A stretch of 64,000 bases of DNA from Candidatus Nitrosotenuis uzonensis (GTDB lineage: Archaea; Thermoproteota; Nitrososphaeria; Nitrososphaerales; Nitrosopumilaceae): contig NZ_CBTY010000009.1 in the NCBI RefSeq assembly GCF_000723185.1, positions 1-64,000 of the forward strand. Direction: 5' to 3'. The notes beneath the pieces are model-generated. The model saw only the letters and a list, made by a program, of their open reading frames with translations, did not search any database and was not told the DNA's origin. Below, piece by piece: positions 43,378-52,366 of the stretch. The position numbers and the translations under genes were made by a program. How positions within the stretch are numbered: position 1 is the stretch's first letter; each line of letters opens with the position of its first letter.

Positions 43378-44319
43378 TCACTTTGTTTTACGCTTTTTAC
43401 CACTTTTTTTCTTTTGTAGACGATGAACCAGTATTGAGAAGAGTGTCCCTGCAGGTATGCCTACCAATGTTCCTATACTCACATATGGAGCAAGGAAAAA
43501 CCCACCAATCCAGACACCCCCATCTGTTGTGAATTCCATAAGGGTTCTAGGCCTTAGGAGTAATGAAACAGTCTTTGAGGTAGTCTTCTCCTTACCAACA
43601 TCATCGGTATAACTAACCACCACCTCGAATGGTACTTTGTGCTCAGATGTAATTTCGACATCTTCTGTAATAATTTGGGAATGAATTTGTAATGATTCAC
43701 CTCTTGATATGAAAGAAAAAGTATGTGTTGATTGCCCTCTGAACGTAACATCGTCAGGAGCAATTATTTTGACGGTAACATCCCTTAGATCTATATCAGA
43801 TGAAAGTATATTCACATCAAAGGGGAATTCTGCATTAGGAAATATTGCGGACGGCACTATCGTGTTAATCTGAATCTTGGGTTCGTTTCTTATTTCTATT
43901 GGAATTGCTATGTTTTTCGAATTCAGCGGAGTTGGTATTTCATTGTTGCTCAAAAGCACTTGTGAGTATAACATGTTAAGATAGTGTGTTCCCGGCTTGG
44001 CATCAGAGGCTACAGTGAACTTGATTGTACTTCCGTAAGAGCTGCCTTTGGAGAGCCGTTCGATTGAAACAGTGTTGTTTTTTATCAGAATTGACTCGTC
44101 TTGACTAGTAATTACAAATCGAATATCTTGTTTGTCTTCCCAACCATTATTTTGGACAAATACGGTTAGCTCAAAATCTCTTCCAGACATAACGATGTCA
44201 GGATAACTCATAGAGATATCCATTGCACCGTCCATAGTGTGTTTTATAGTTGCACCTTCAGTCGCCTGTATTATTGCAGGCAATGCCATCAAGGTCAGCA
44301 TCAACAGGATTTTTTTCAT
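43378..44319 (-). CDS. exported Ig-like (CARDB-type) protein with C-terminal membrane anchor
   Basis: The 313-residue protein has a signal peptide (MKKILLMLTLMALPAIIQA), tandem beta-sandwich domains of CARDB type (SGRDFELTVFVQNNGWEDKQ and the later IPIEIRNEPKIQ), and a C-terminal helix (FLAPYVSIGTLVGIPAGTLFSIL) followed by a basic stop-transfer tail (KKKSGKKRKTK). It therefore faces the outside with its C-terminus anchored. It may be a surface or adhesion component. A tiny gene starts just upstream and the cupin follows, forming a likely three-gene operon. Confidence 0.75.
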   Translation of the reverse strand: MKKILLMLTLMALPAIIQATEGATIKHTMDGAMDISMSYPDIVMSGRDFELTVFVQNNGWEDKQDIRFVITSQDESILIKNNTVSIERLSKGSSYGSTIKFTVASDAKPGTHYLNMLYSQVLLSNNEIPTPLNSKNIAIPIEIRNEPKIQINTIVPSAIFPNAEFPFDVNILSSDIDLRDVTVKIIAPDDVTFRGQSTHTFSFISRGESLQIHSQIITEDVEITSEHKVPFEVVVSYTDDVGKEKTTSKTVSLLLRPRTLMEFTTDGGVWIGGFFLAPYVSIGTLVGIPAGTLFSILVHRLQKKKSGKKRKTK

Positions 44320-44326
44320 CTATCTT

Positions 44327-44461
44327 TTACCGCATAGACTGTATGTGTTTTTGTTTGAGTTCTTTTTGTCTTTTAGCAAATTCGTTGATTTTTTCGGATT
44401 CTTTTTTAAGTTCTGTAAAGAACAAGTCTGGATGTTTATCATCGTGTTTTTCTTTGCTCAA
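44327..44461 (-). CDS. small charged helical protein, 44 aa
   Basis: This ORF starts with TTG at 44461 and encodes MSKEKHDDKHPDLFFTELKK, then ESEKINEFAKRQKELKQKH. It is a single charged amphipathic helix. A TATA-like tttaaattta lies about 25-30 bases upstream of the start, which would give a leaderless message beginning at the TTG. It ends eight bases before the secreted-protein gene, so it leads that operon. No family is recognised. Confidence 0.55.
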   Translation of the reverse strand: MSKEKHDDKHPDLFFTELKKESEKINEFAKRQKELKQKHIQSMR

Positions 44462-44672
44462 TTCAAAACAGATTATAATTTCTTAAATTTAAACTGATTT
44501 AAAGTGCGTTCGTGCATAACCAGAATTGAACGAGAATATCAATTATTTATCACATATGGGATGGTGCAACAGATATAATTAAAATGCATATGCGTAAATC
44601 TGCTATCCCTACCTTGATCATAGTTAACTATGTTAATTATTCGTTATATATTCAAGGACATGATTTAGGGTA

Positions 44673-45134
44673 TTGAAAAAAAGTACATACTCGAGTAGAT
44701 CGTTTCGTAAGATATTATTGCCAGGATTAGTTGCAGTCGTACTAGTTGCAGTTGGATATTTTGCAGTGGTATCAACAATACCTGTTAATTCCACACATCC
44801 TGTGTTTGGAGCCCCATCAAACCACTACATTAAGGTGATAGACTCTAAAAACGGTCCAATTTTTGTTACAACATCTACAAAAGGTGCTAAAAAAAACATC
44901 GAGCCCACATACAAGCCAATAATACATGCCAGAGTTGGGGAGCTTATTTCACTGCACATAATAAATGAAGATCATGATAAACATAATCTTAACTTGGATG
45001 AATTCAACGTACACACCAACGACATTGGGTACTTTGGAACCCAATCAATTACATTTGTTGCAGATAAGGCAGGACAGTTTTACTTCCATTGCACTCTGCA
45101 CCCAGAAATGACAGGTAGTATAACGATCGAGTAA
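44673..45134 (+). CDS. membrane-anchored cupredoxin
   Basis: The 153-residue protein has an N-terminal anchor (ILLPGLVAVVLVAVGYFAVV) and a type I copper domain. The ligands are His in DHDKHNLNL, and Cys-His-Met in FHCTLHPEMTG near the C-terminus. Unlike the cupredoxin at 35854 it has no Pro-rich linker. The start is TTG at 44673, and a TATA-like ttatatattc lies about 25 bases upstream, so the message is probably leaderless. Such proteins are thought to carry electrons at the outer membrane face in thaumarchaea. Confidence 0.85.
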   Translation: MKKSTYSSRSFRKILLPGLVAVVLVAVGYFAVVSTIPVNSTHPVFGAPSNHYIKVIDSKNGPIFVTTSTKGAKKNIEPTYKPIIHARVGELISLHIINEDHDKHNLNLDEFNVHTNDIGYFGTQSITFVADKAGQFYFHCTLHPEMTGSITIE

Positions 45135-45175
45135 TATGAAATACATCACATATGCTTTTTTTATTGTAAGAGGAA

Positions 45176-45562
45176 TTGACGTTGTCAGATAATGACTCAA
45201 GAAATGGAGTATTGGAGATAATAGAATCTTTTGTAGACAAAATACAGAAGATTAGAATGCTTCTTGTTGGAATTTCAATATCTGCGTTGATTTTAGCGCC
45301 GTTTGCAATAGGCATGTCAGTATATCTAATTACGCATGAACAGTTTTACTTCATACTTGATGAATATGATGAATTTGGTATGTTTCTTTCTGCTCTGCTT
45401 GGCACTGTAATAGTAATTTCCATAGTGTGGTTGATGCTAGGAATTAGACAGTACATTATGCTAAAATCATGGAATGAAAGATATGCAAAGTACATCAAAC
45501 GGAAAGAAGAGATCGATGAGAAGATATCATCTCAATTCAAACTAGATGAGGATGATGAGTAG
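45176..45562 (+). CDS. two-TM membrane protein, unknown
   Basis: The 128-residue protein has hydrophobic segments at about residues 28-50 and 68-92, a cytoplasmic charged tail (SWNERYAKYIKRKEEIDEKISSQFKLDEDDE) and an acidic N-terminus. I do not recognise it. TTG at 45176 follows a GAGGAA purine stretch; TTG at 45182 is an alternative. It follows the cupredoxin by 41 bases and could be cotranscribed. Confidence 0.6.
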   Translation: MTLSDNDSRNGVLEIIESFVDKIQKIRMLLVGISISALILAPFAIGMSVYLITHEQFYFILDEYDEFGMFLSALLGTVIVISIVWLMLGIRQYIMLKSWNERYAKYIKRKEEIDEKISSQFKLDEDDE

Positions 45563-45868
45563 ATTGTTTTGTGTTCCTGACGGCTTTCTTGGAAACAGTT
45601 CTTCGTAAGGCTCAATTATATTCCTGCAAAAGTCTAGTCCTTTTGAAGTTACCTTGTAAATTGTTATTATGCGCTTACCATCTTCTACTATTGATTTTGC
45701 GATCATTCCGTTGGATTCCAGTTCTTCCAGTATATGCTTATGTTTTTTTAGATTAAGACCACTATAACTTACAAGCGCGGTCTGATTGAGATGACCATGC
45801 TGGGCAAGCAGTACAATTATGTCCTTTACTATGTAGATTTTATCCCTGTATCTCTTTGTGACCGTCAT
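45542..45868 (-). CDS. winged-helix transcriptional regulator
   Basis: The 108-residue protein is a compact archaeal winged helix: IYIVKDIIVLLAQHGHLNQTALVSYSGLNLKKHKHILEELESNGMI followed by the wing GKRIITIYKVTSKGLDFCRNI. Such HTH_45-like proteins are typical archaeal single-domain regulators, many binding DNA as dimers. No ligand domain is attached. The C-terminus overlaps the convergent two-TM gene by 21 bases. It is divergent from folD; an operator in the 87-base gap is likely. Confidence 0.75.
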   Translation of the reverse strand: MTVTKRYRDKIYIVKDIIVLLAQHGHLNQTALVSYSGLNLKKHKHILEELESNGMIAKSIVEDGKRIITIYKVTSKGLDFCRNIIEPYEELFPRKPSGTQNNLLIILI

Positions 45869-45955
45869 TAATTTTTAGAATTTGAAGTTCTAATTAAGCA
45901 TAAGACCAAATTTCCATTTGATTACATTAAATACAATTAATCTTACAGACAGATA

Positions 45956-46822
45956 TTGGTCGGCACCAAAATTGACGGAGTTCTAGTTTCAAACATAGTA
46001 AAAGAACGAGTAAAAAAGGCAGTTGAAGAATTACGATCACAAGGTATACAGCCATGTCTTGCAACTGTTTTAATCGGCGATGATCCTGCTTCTGCCACAT
46101 ACGTGAGAAACAAACAAAAAGCATGCGCTGATGTCGGAATAAAAACAAAGGATCACAAGCTAGAGAGGACCTTGACTCAGATTGAGATTAATACGCTTAT
46201 CGACAAACTAAACGCGGATATTGAGGTTCATGGAATTTTAGTGCAGCTTCCTCTACCACAACAACTTGATGAGTTTGAGACAACCTCAAGAATATCACCG
46301 CTAAAGGACGTAGATGGACTTACTCCACACAATGCAGGACTGCTTTCCATGAAAAAAGCAGTTCTTAAAGCATGTACACCCTCAGGAATCATGGAACTGT
46401 TAGATCATTATAGAATAGACGTTAACGGAAAGAATGCAGTAATAATAAACAGGAGTAATCTTCTTGGAAAACCGTTGTATCATTTACTGCTTGAAAGAGA
46501 TGCAACGGTAACAACTTGTCACTCAAAAACAAAAAACCTCAAGGAGATCTGCAGACAGGCAGACATAATCATAACAGGTGTAGGAGACAGAGCTAAATTT
46601 ACTTTAACTGAGGATATGATAAAAGAAGGTGCAGTCGTCATTGATGTGGCCACAGCAAGATTGAATGGAAAGTTAGTCGGTGATTGTGACTTTGATAGTA
46701 TCATACAAAAGGCAGCATTTGCGTCACCTGTGCCAGGAGGTGTTGGCCCCATGACAATTGCAATGCTTTTAAAAAACACAGTCACTGCAGCATCAATGAG
46801 TGCCAGATTTGCAAGAAGATAA
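45956..46822 (+). CDS. folD: bifunctional methylene-THF dehydrogenase/cyclohydrolase
   Basis: FolD interconverts 5,10-methylene-THF and 10-formyl-THF. The 288-residue protein has the active-site block ATYVRNKQKAC near residue 44 (Tyr and Lys), LVQLPLPQQL near 94, PLKDVDGLTPHN near 120, and the NADP loop NRSNLLGKPLYHLL near 165, ending ASPVPGGVGPMTIAMLL. The start is TTG at 45956. The next gene, the formyl-THF cyclo-ligase, starts 23 bases before the end of folD, so translation is coupled. Confidence 0.94.
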   Translation: MVGTKIDGVLVSNIVKERVKKAVEELRSQGIQPCLATVLIGDDPASATYVRNKQKACADVGIKTKDHKLERTLTQIEINTLIDKLNADIEVHGILVQLPLPQQLDEFETTSRISPLKDVDGLTPHNAGLLSMKKAVLKACTPSGIMELLDHYRIDVNGKNAVIINRSNLLGKPLYHLLLERDATVTTCHSKTKNLKEICRQADIIITGVGDRAKFTLTEDMIKEGAVVIDVATARLNGKLVGDCDFDSIIQKAAFASPVPGGVGPMTIAMLLKNTVTAASMSARFARR

Positions 46823-47369
46823 GGAAAAATCTAGTCTTCGTAGGCTGTTATTACAAAAACGCGACACCATATCAGCTGACTATATTAGTATAGCAAGTAA
46901 GCAGATTCAAAAAAATCTGAAAAAAATTGAAGTCTATCGGGTTGCAAAAAAAATTGCGGGGTATTATTCTATCGGAAGTGAAGTAAAGACAGGCAGCATA
47001 ATACAAGAGATATTAGCAGACGGCAAGACGGTTGCACTTCCTCGAGTGGTAGAAGATGAGATTGTCTTTTGTGAGGTAAGAAGCTTTGACGAATTGGAAA
47101 AAGGCGAATTCGGTATAATGGAGCCAAAGCTAAGTTGCCCTATAACTAACAACTTTGACATCATACTGGTGCCGGCCATCGCAATGACAAAAGAAGGTCA
47201 AAGGTTAGGGTACGGAATGGGATATTATGACAGATTTCTAGCAAACACAACTGCAACAACAATTGCGTTAACATATTCAAAGCTATTAGTAAAGAGCATT
47301 CCAAGATCAAAGCACGACATAACCATACAATGGATAGTCACAGAAGACGATGTGATAAACACATCATAG
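46800..47369 (+). CDS. 5-formyltetrahydrofolate cyclo-ligase
   Basis: The enzyme converts 5-formyl-THF to 5,10-methenyl-THF with ATP, rescuing the inactive folate. The 189-residue protein has an N-terminal basic helix (SSLRRLLLQKRDTIS), the middle strand GYYSIGSEVKT, and the family signature RLGYGMGYYDRFL near residue 145 with PSKxD-like continuation. The start is GTG at 46800, inside folD. Its stop overlaps the end of the convergent purD by six bases. Confidence 0.88.
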   Translation: MPDLQEDKEKSSLRRLLLQKRDTISADYISIASKQIQKNLKKIEVYRVAKKIAGYYSIGSEVKTGSIIQEILADGKTVALPRVVEDEIVFCEVRSFDELEKGEFGIMEPKLSCPITNNFDIILVPAIAMTKEGQRLGYGMGYYDRFLANTTATTIALTYSKLLVKSIPRSKHDITIQWIVTEDDVINTS

Positions 47370-48629
47370 ATAGGCAAGGCCCTTTTTTCCAATATCGTTT
47401 CTACAGTACTTGTTATCCCATGTGATCTTGGCCACGGCAGAATAGGCGTTTGTGATTGCGTCTTGCAGCGTATCCCCAAGTGCAGTAACGCCAAGAACCC
47501 GTCCGCCATTTGTCAATATTTTACCATTTTCCCTTTTAGTGCCTGCATGAAACACCATAATATTATTTCCAGATATATTTTCCAAGCCAGATATTGGCTC
47601 ATTTTTTGAGTAAGAGTCAGGATACCCCTTGGATGCCAAGACCACACAGACAGCAGTTTGTTTTTTCCACGATATTGGTGGCAGATTATCAAGACTTCCA
47701 TCTGAGCTTGCTTTAAGATACTCATACAAATCAGAATCCATACGCATCAATATGGGCTGACATTCTGGGTCACCCATTCTTGTGTTGAATTCAAGAACGT
47801 ATGGTTTTCCGCCACTGATCATTATGCCTGCATACAAAAAGCCTTTGAACTGGATCCCTTCTTTTTTCATAGATTCCACAGTTCTATCAATTACATCTTG
47901 TTGTATTACATCTGCTAGGTCTTGATCTATGACTCCCGTAGGAGAATATGCGCCCATGCCGCCAGTATTTGGTCCTTTATCATCATCAAAGATGCGTTTA
48001 TGATCTTGGCTTGTCGCCATCGGTATTGCCACATTGCCATCAGATAATGCAATATACGATGCCTCTACACCATCAATTTTTTTTTCGATTATGATTTTTT
48101 TTCCTGCATTTCCAAACGTTTGCTTTATCAGCATCGTGTCTATTGCCTCAAATGCTTCGTTTTTACTAGAGCATACAATTACACCCTTTCCTGCCGCAAG
48201 TCCGTCTGCTTTGATTACCACATCATAATCCAAGGATTTAACATAGTTTTTTGCCTTGTCGGCATTATCAAATACTGCAAAAGGCGCAGTTGGGATGCCA
48301 TACTTTTTCATGAATTCTTTTGCCCATATTTTACTTGATTCCAGCTGAGCTGCTGCCTTTGTGGGCCCAAATATGTTCAATCCTTCACCGATAAACTTGT
48401 CAACTATACCAAGAGATAGAGGCACTTCTGGTCCTACTACAGTAAAGCAGTCATTTTTCTTTGCAAACTCTGCCAACCTGTCTATGTCTTCCGCAGATAT
48501 TGCGACGTTGTTTGTAGTTCCCCCATTCCCAGGTGCAAAAAAGATCTTATCTACCAGTCTTGATTGAGATAGCTTCCAGCCTAGGGCGTGTTCACGTCCT
48601 CCCGATCCAACTACAAGAATATTTCTCAA
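47364..48629 (-). CDS. purD: phosphoribosylamine-glycine ligase (GAR synthetase)
   Basis: PurD joins phosphoribosylamine and glycine with ATP, making the GAR used by PurN. The 421-residue protein has the N-terminal MRNILVVGSGGREHALGWKL, the ATP-grasp core with DVVIKADGLAAGKGVIVC near residue 136, NTGGMGAYSPTGVI near 222 and VLEFNTRMGDPECQPILMR near 285. Length is typical. The gene runs against folD/cyclo-ligase, so regulation is separate. Confidence 0.95.
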   Translation of the reverse strand: MRNILVVGSGGREHALGWKLSQSRLVDKIFFAPGNGGTTNNVAISAEDIDRLAEFAKKNDCFTVVGPEVPLSLGIVDKFIGEGLNIFGPTKAAAQLESSKIWAKEFMKKYGIPTAPFAVFDNADKAKNYVKSLDYDVVIKADGLAAGKGVIVCSSKNEAFEAIDTMLIKQTFGNAGKKIIIEKKIDGVEASYIALSDGNVAIPMATSQDHKRIFDDDKGPNTGGMGAYSPTGVIDQDLADVIQQDVIDRTVESMKKEGIQFKGFLYAGIMISGGKPYVLEFNTRMGDPECQPILMRMDSDLYEYLKASSDGSLDNLPPISWKKQTAVCVVLASKGYPDSYSKNEPISGLENISGNNIMVFHAGTKRENGKILTNGGRVLGVTALGDTLQDAITNAYSAVAKITWDNKYCRNDIGKKGLAYL

Positions 48630-48753
48630 TAATGCGAGTTTTTGAATCTCGTATATTAATCCAAGTTGTCTTCAAAGCAATGTCAGATGAGTTGTTTAGA
48701 AACAATTCGCATGTGTCTAGCTTTATAAAATCAGATCAAACATCAAATCAGTA

Positions 48754-51700
48754 TTGCAGTTAGCAAGAGATTTTGACTCAAAAAAAATTGAAGATGAGAT
48801 CAGAGCCCATTTAAAAAACGCCGATTTACGCAAAATTATTTGGGATTCTAAAAAACAGGGCGAAATAGTCTTCATTGAAGGGCCTCCAACTATGAATGGA
48901 ATCCCGCATGCAGGTCATCTCAGAGGACGAGTCATCAAGGATTTATGGTACAGGTACATGACGCTAAAAGGTTACAGAGTTAGATTTAACGCAGGATGGG
49001 ATACGCAGGGCTTGCCAGTAGAATTGCAGGCAGAAAAAGAGCTCGGAATAACAGGCGGAAAATCAGAGATTCTAAAAACGGTAGGAATTGAAAAATTAGT
49101 GGCAGAATGCAAAAGGATAGTTCACAAGTACAACGAAAAATGGGTCCAGGTAGACAGGCTGCTTGGTATGTCATTTGACCAAGATAATGCATATTGGACT
49201 TACAAAGACGAATTCATAGAACGTGAATGGCAATTCTTGAAAAAAGCGCATGAGACAGGCATTCTGACAGAAGGGTATAGAGTAGTCGCATACTGTCCAA
49301 GCTGTCAGACATCACTCAGTCATGGGGAAGTAAACCAAGGATACGATATAGTTCAAGACCCGTCACTTTACTACAAGGTAAAGCTTGCAAATGATGATGT
49401 CTATCTTATAATTTGGACTACCATGCCGTTTACTCTTGTAACGGATGCAATGGTTGGGCTTAACCCAGATGAAGATTATCATTATGTAAAAGTAGAAAAT
49501 GAGACATGGGTTGTAGGGCAAAAAAGACTTGAAGAATTAATGAAGGAAGTAAAAATTGATAACTATCAAATAATCAAGACGCTCAAAGGAGCAGAATTTG
49601 ATGGAGTGAAATACATTCATCCTCTTCTTGATAAGATTCCAAAATTAAAGGAAATGTCCAAACAGTCCACGATTCACCTTGCAGTTGCCGAATCGTTTGT
49701 GGATGCAAATACTGGCAGTGGGCTTGTCCATCTCTCGCCTGCAAACGGCGAGGATGATTATGAGATTGCAAAAAAAAGAGGCGTGCCTATCTTTAGTCCT
49801 ATTGATGATGAGGTAAAGTTCACGGATGATGCAGGCTCTTATTCAGGAATGTTTGTGAGAGATGCCGACAGGCAGATTGTTGAAGATCTAAAAAATGCCG
49901 GCGCTCTTGTTAGAATAGGCAGAATAAAACACAAATATCCACTGTGCTGGCGTTCAAAACATCCAATAGTGTGGTTGGCAAGAAGAGAATTCTTTTACAT
50001 GTTAGATAGACTCGGCGAGAAAGCAGTCGAGGCTGCATCAAATGTGGAGTATTTTTTTGATCAGCCAAAAAATAGATTCCTAGCCATAATAAAAGAAAAG
50101 CACCCATGGTGTATCTCACGAGAGCGATTCTGGGGCTGCCCATTGCCAATATGGAATTGTAAGAACTGTGGTCATATTGAGCGACTCTATTCAAGAAAGG
50201 AAATAGTTGCAGCAGCCTCAGATCTTCCTGACGGTCCAAATTTTGAGTTGCATAGACCATGGATTGACAGGGTTTTAATCAAATGTAGAAAATGCAGTAC
50301 CCAAATGGAACGAGAAAAATTTGTTCTGGATACTTGGCATAACAGCGGTTCAGCCCCCTACTCCTCACTCACAGATGAGGAATACAAAAAAGGGATTCCC
50401 GCTCCGTTTCTTACCGAAGGCATAGATCAAACCAGAGGTTGGGCATACACATTGTTAATTGAGAACGTCATACTAAATGACAAGCCCATCTCGCCATTCA
50501 AGTCATTTTTGTTTCAAGGACATGTTCTTGACAAAAACGGAAACAAGATGAGCAAGAGCCTAGGCAACGTAATGGACGCTGAGGAAATGCTTACAAAATA
50601 CTCCGTAGATCTGGTAAGGTTTTACTTTATTTGGAAATCAAGTCCGATAGAGCCCATCAATTTTAGCACCGATGAGATGATGTCAAGGCCATATCAAATC
50701 CTCAATACGCTATATCATCTGCACTTGTACTTCAAACAGAACAGCGAATATGACAAGTTTGATAATTCCAAGACGCCCGTATCATGGGCGCATCAAAACA
50801 GGCTCCTCGAAACTCCAGATAGATGGATTTTATCCAAGCTACAAAAGATTGTGTTAGACATACAAGAAAATAACGACAGATGCAGATTTCACGAATCTGC
50901 AAGGTCTATTGAAGATTTTGTAATAAATTTGCTCAGTCAGGTATACATACCAATCACTAAGGCAGAGCTCTGGGACGAAGATAGTTCAAAGGGTAACCGA
51001 CGTCTTGCCATCTATGCAGTTTTGCATGAAGTGCTCAGAACTCTAGACATACTCATACACCCATTATGTCCTTACACCAGCGAATACTTGTATCTGTGTA
51101 CATTTGATGATACGAGTATTCTACTGCAGGACTGGCCGACTGTAAGGCATGAGCTGCTTGATGAGCAACTTGAGGAGTCATTTGATCTGATGAAAGAAGT
51201 AGTTTCAATTTCTGCTGCAGCAAGAATGAAGGCTAAGCTAAAACGAAGATGGCCGCTCGATGAGGCAATAATCTGCTTAAGAAAGGGGCAGAAGACAAAA
51301 TTGGAATTACTCAGAGACCTCATGATGTCCCAGATGAACGTAGAGGAGGTAAAAATAGTCGAGATTGAAAGCAAGACAGGGCTGGAGTTGTTATCAGAGC
51401 TACAAAAAATAGGCGCCCCAATCAAACCTATTGTAGAATTGGAAAGAAAAAGAATCGGGCCAAAGGCAAAGCAGCATATGGAATTGTTGCTGTCCAAGTT
51501 TTCAGCCACCCAGCCAGAAACCATAGTTTCCAGCCTATTGAGCGGAGGCGCCTACACCTTTGAGATAGGAGATACGAAAATCACACTTGATAAGGAAGAC
51601 TTTATAGTCAGTTTCGATTCAAAAGACGGTTACGCATTCTCGCAAAGAGACAATTTCATGGTGTTTATCTCTACCACAAGAAATCGTGAAATGATGGCAC

Positions 51701-51948
51701 GCGGTTTAGTAAAGGATCTGGCAAGAAGACTACAGACATTAAGGAAGGAAAGAGGCTACAATCCGACAGATATTTTGCACACTGCGTCTATTCTGGAACT
51801 TGATCAAGAATCCTTGGAGATGGTCAAGGAAAGATCAGATGAATTGGCATTTTTGGTGAGAGTAAAACAGATCGACTTTACTGGAATTGGTAAAAACTAC
51901 AAAGATGACGACATTGATGGTCAAAAAATCCGAATTACAGTAGAGTGA
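48754..51948 (+). CDS. ileS: isoleucyl-tRNA synthetase
   Basis: The 1064-residue class I synthetase charges tRNA-Ile. The HIGH-type motif is GIPHAGHLRG near residue 50, the CP1 editing domain spans ~190-400 (WTTMPFTLVTDAMVGL, VHLSPANGEDDYEIAKKRG), the zinc-binding cysteines occur in CKNCGH ... CRKCST, and KMSKS is seen in NKMSKSLGN near 604. The C-terminal anticodon-binding domain is long, as in archaeal/eukaryotic-type IleRS. The start is TTG at 48754; the first residues MQLARDFDSKKIEDEI fit archaeal enzymes. Confidence 0.96.
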   Translation: MQLARDFDSKKIEDEIRAHLKNADLRKIIWDSKKQGEIVFIEGPPTMNGIPHAGHLRGRVIKDLWYRYMTLKGYRVRFNAGWDTQGLPVELQAEKELGITGGKSEILKTVGIEKLVAECKRIVHKYNEKWVQVDRLLGMSFDQDNAYWTYKDEFIEREWQFLKKAHETGILTEGYRVVAYCPSCQTSLSHGEVNQGYDIVQDPSLYYKVKLANDDVYLIIWTTMPFTLVTDAMVGLNPDEDYHYVKVENETWVVGQKRLEELMKEVKIDNYQIIKTLKGAEFDGVKYIHPLLDKIPKLKEMSKQSTIHLAVAESFVDANTGSGLVHLSPANGEDDYEIAKKRGVPIFSPIDDEVKFTDDAGSYSGMFVRDADRQIVEDLKNAGALVRIGRIKHKYPLCWRSKHPIVWLARREFFYMLDRLGEKAVEAASNVEYFFDQPKNRFLAIIKEKHPWCISRERFWGCPLPIWNCKNCGHIERLYSRKEIVAAASDLPDGPNFELHRPWIDRVLIKCRKCSTQMEREKFVLDTWHNSGSAPYSSLTDEEYKKGIPAPFLTEGIDQTRGWAYTLLIENVILNDKPISPFKSFLFQGHVLDKNGNKMSKSLGNVMDAEEMLTKYSVDLVRFYFIWKSSPIEPINFSTDEMMSRPYQILNTLYHLHLYFKQNSEYDKFDNSKTPVSWAHQNRLLETPDRWILSKLQKIVLDIQENNDRCRFHESARSIEDFVINLLSQVYIPITKAELWDEDSSKGNRRLAIYAVLHEVLRTLDILIHPLCPYTSEYLYLCTFDDTSILLQDWPTVRHELLDEQLEESFDLMKEVVSISAAARMKAKLKRRWPLDEAIICLRKGQKTKLELLRDLMMSQMNVEEVKIVEIESKTGLELLSELQKIGAPIKPIVELERKRIGPKAKQHMELLLSKFSATQPETIVSSLLSGGAYTFEIGDTKITLDKEDFIVSFDSKDGYAFSQRDNFMVFISTTRNREMMARGLVKDLARRLQTLRKERGYNPTDILHTASILELDQESLEMVKERSDELAFLVRVKQIDFTGIGKNYKDDDIDGQKIRITVE

Positions 51949-52004
51949 GAAGCTAGCTTTTAGCAAATCAGGCAGGTTAAATATCAAAATTGAGTATAAC
52001 AGGT

Positions 52005-52334
52005 ATGGTAAAACAGATAAGCCTAGATGCATGGCAGGTTCAACACCTTGAGGAATTGTTGAAAAAGGCATCGGGCATAGTCTCCAAGACCGGCTCGCCA
52101 ATCGTGCTTTACAGGCAGGTATTAGAAGAAGAGGACAGCTCATATGAGGAGATCGTATGCACTCTGGCAGAAAGATATGTCATAGAACAGCTTGTGATAT
52201 CAGGCGGCATTGTTCCACCTACGTTCAGGCAACAGATTATCTACACGTTCGACGAGTTTCCCCCTAGATTGCTACGAAAAAGCAAGGATCTGTTTTTGCA
52301 GACAATAGAACTTCTTGAAGAACAGATGAGCTAA
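52005..52334 (+). CDS. small conserved hypothetical protein, 109 aa
   Basis: From the ATG at 52005 the protein is acidic and helical: MVKQISLDAWQVQHLEELLKKASG, RQVLEEEDSSYEEIVCTLAERYVIEQLVISGG, and IYTFDEFPPRLLRKSK. I do not recognise a family. TTG at 51990 is an alternative. It lies between ileS and sucC on the same strand (gaps of 56 and 32 bases), so it may be cotranscribed with either. Confidence 0.6.
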   Translation: MVKQISLDAWQVQHLEELLKKASGIVSKTGSPIVLYRQVLEEEDSSYEEIVCTLAERYVIEQLVISGGIVPPTFRQQIIYTFDEFPPRLLRKSKDLFLQTIELLEEQMS

Positions 52335-52366
52335 CAGAATATAAAGACCTGTAAAAAAATTTGTCC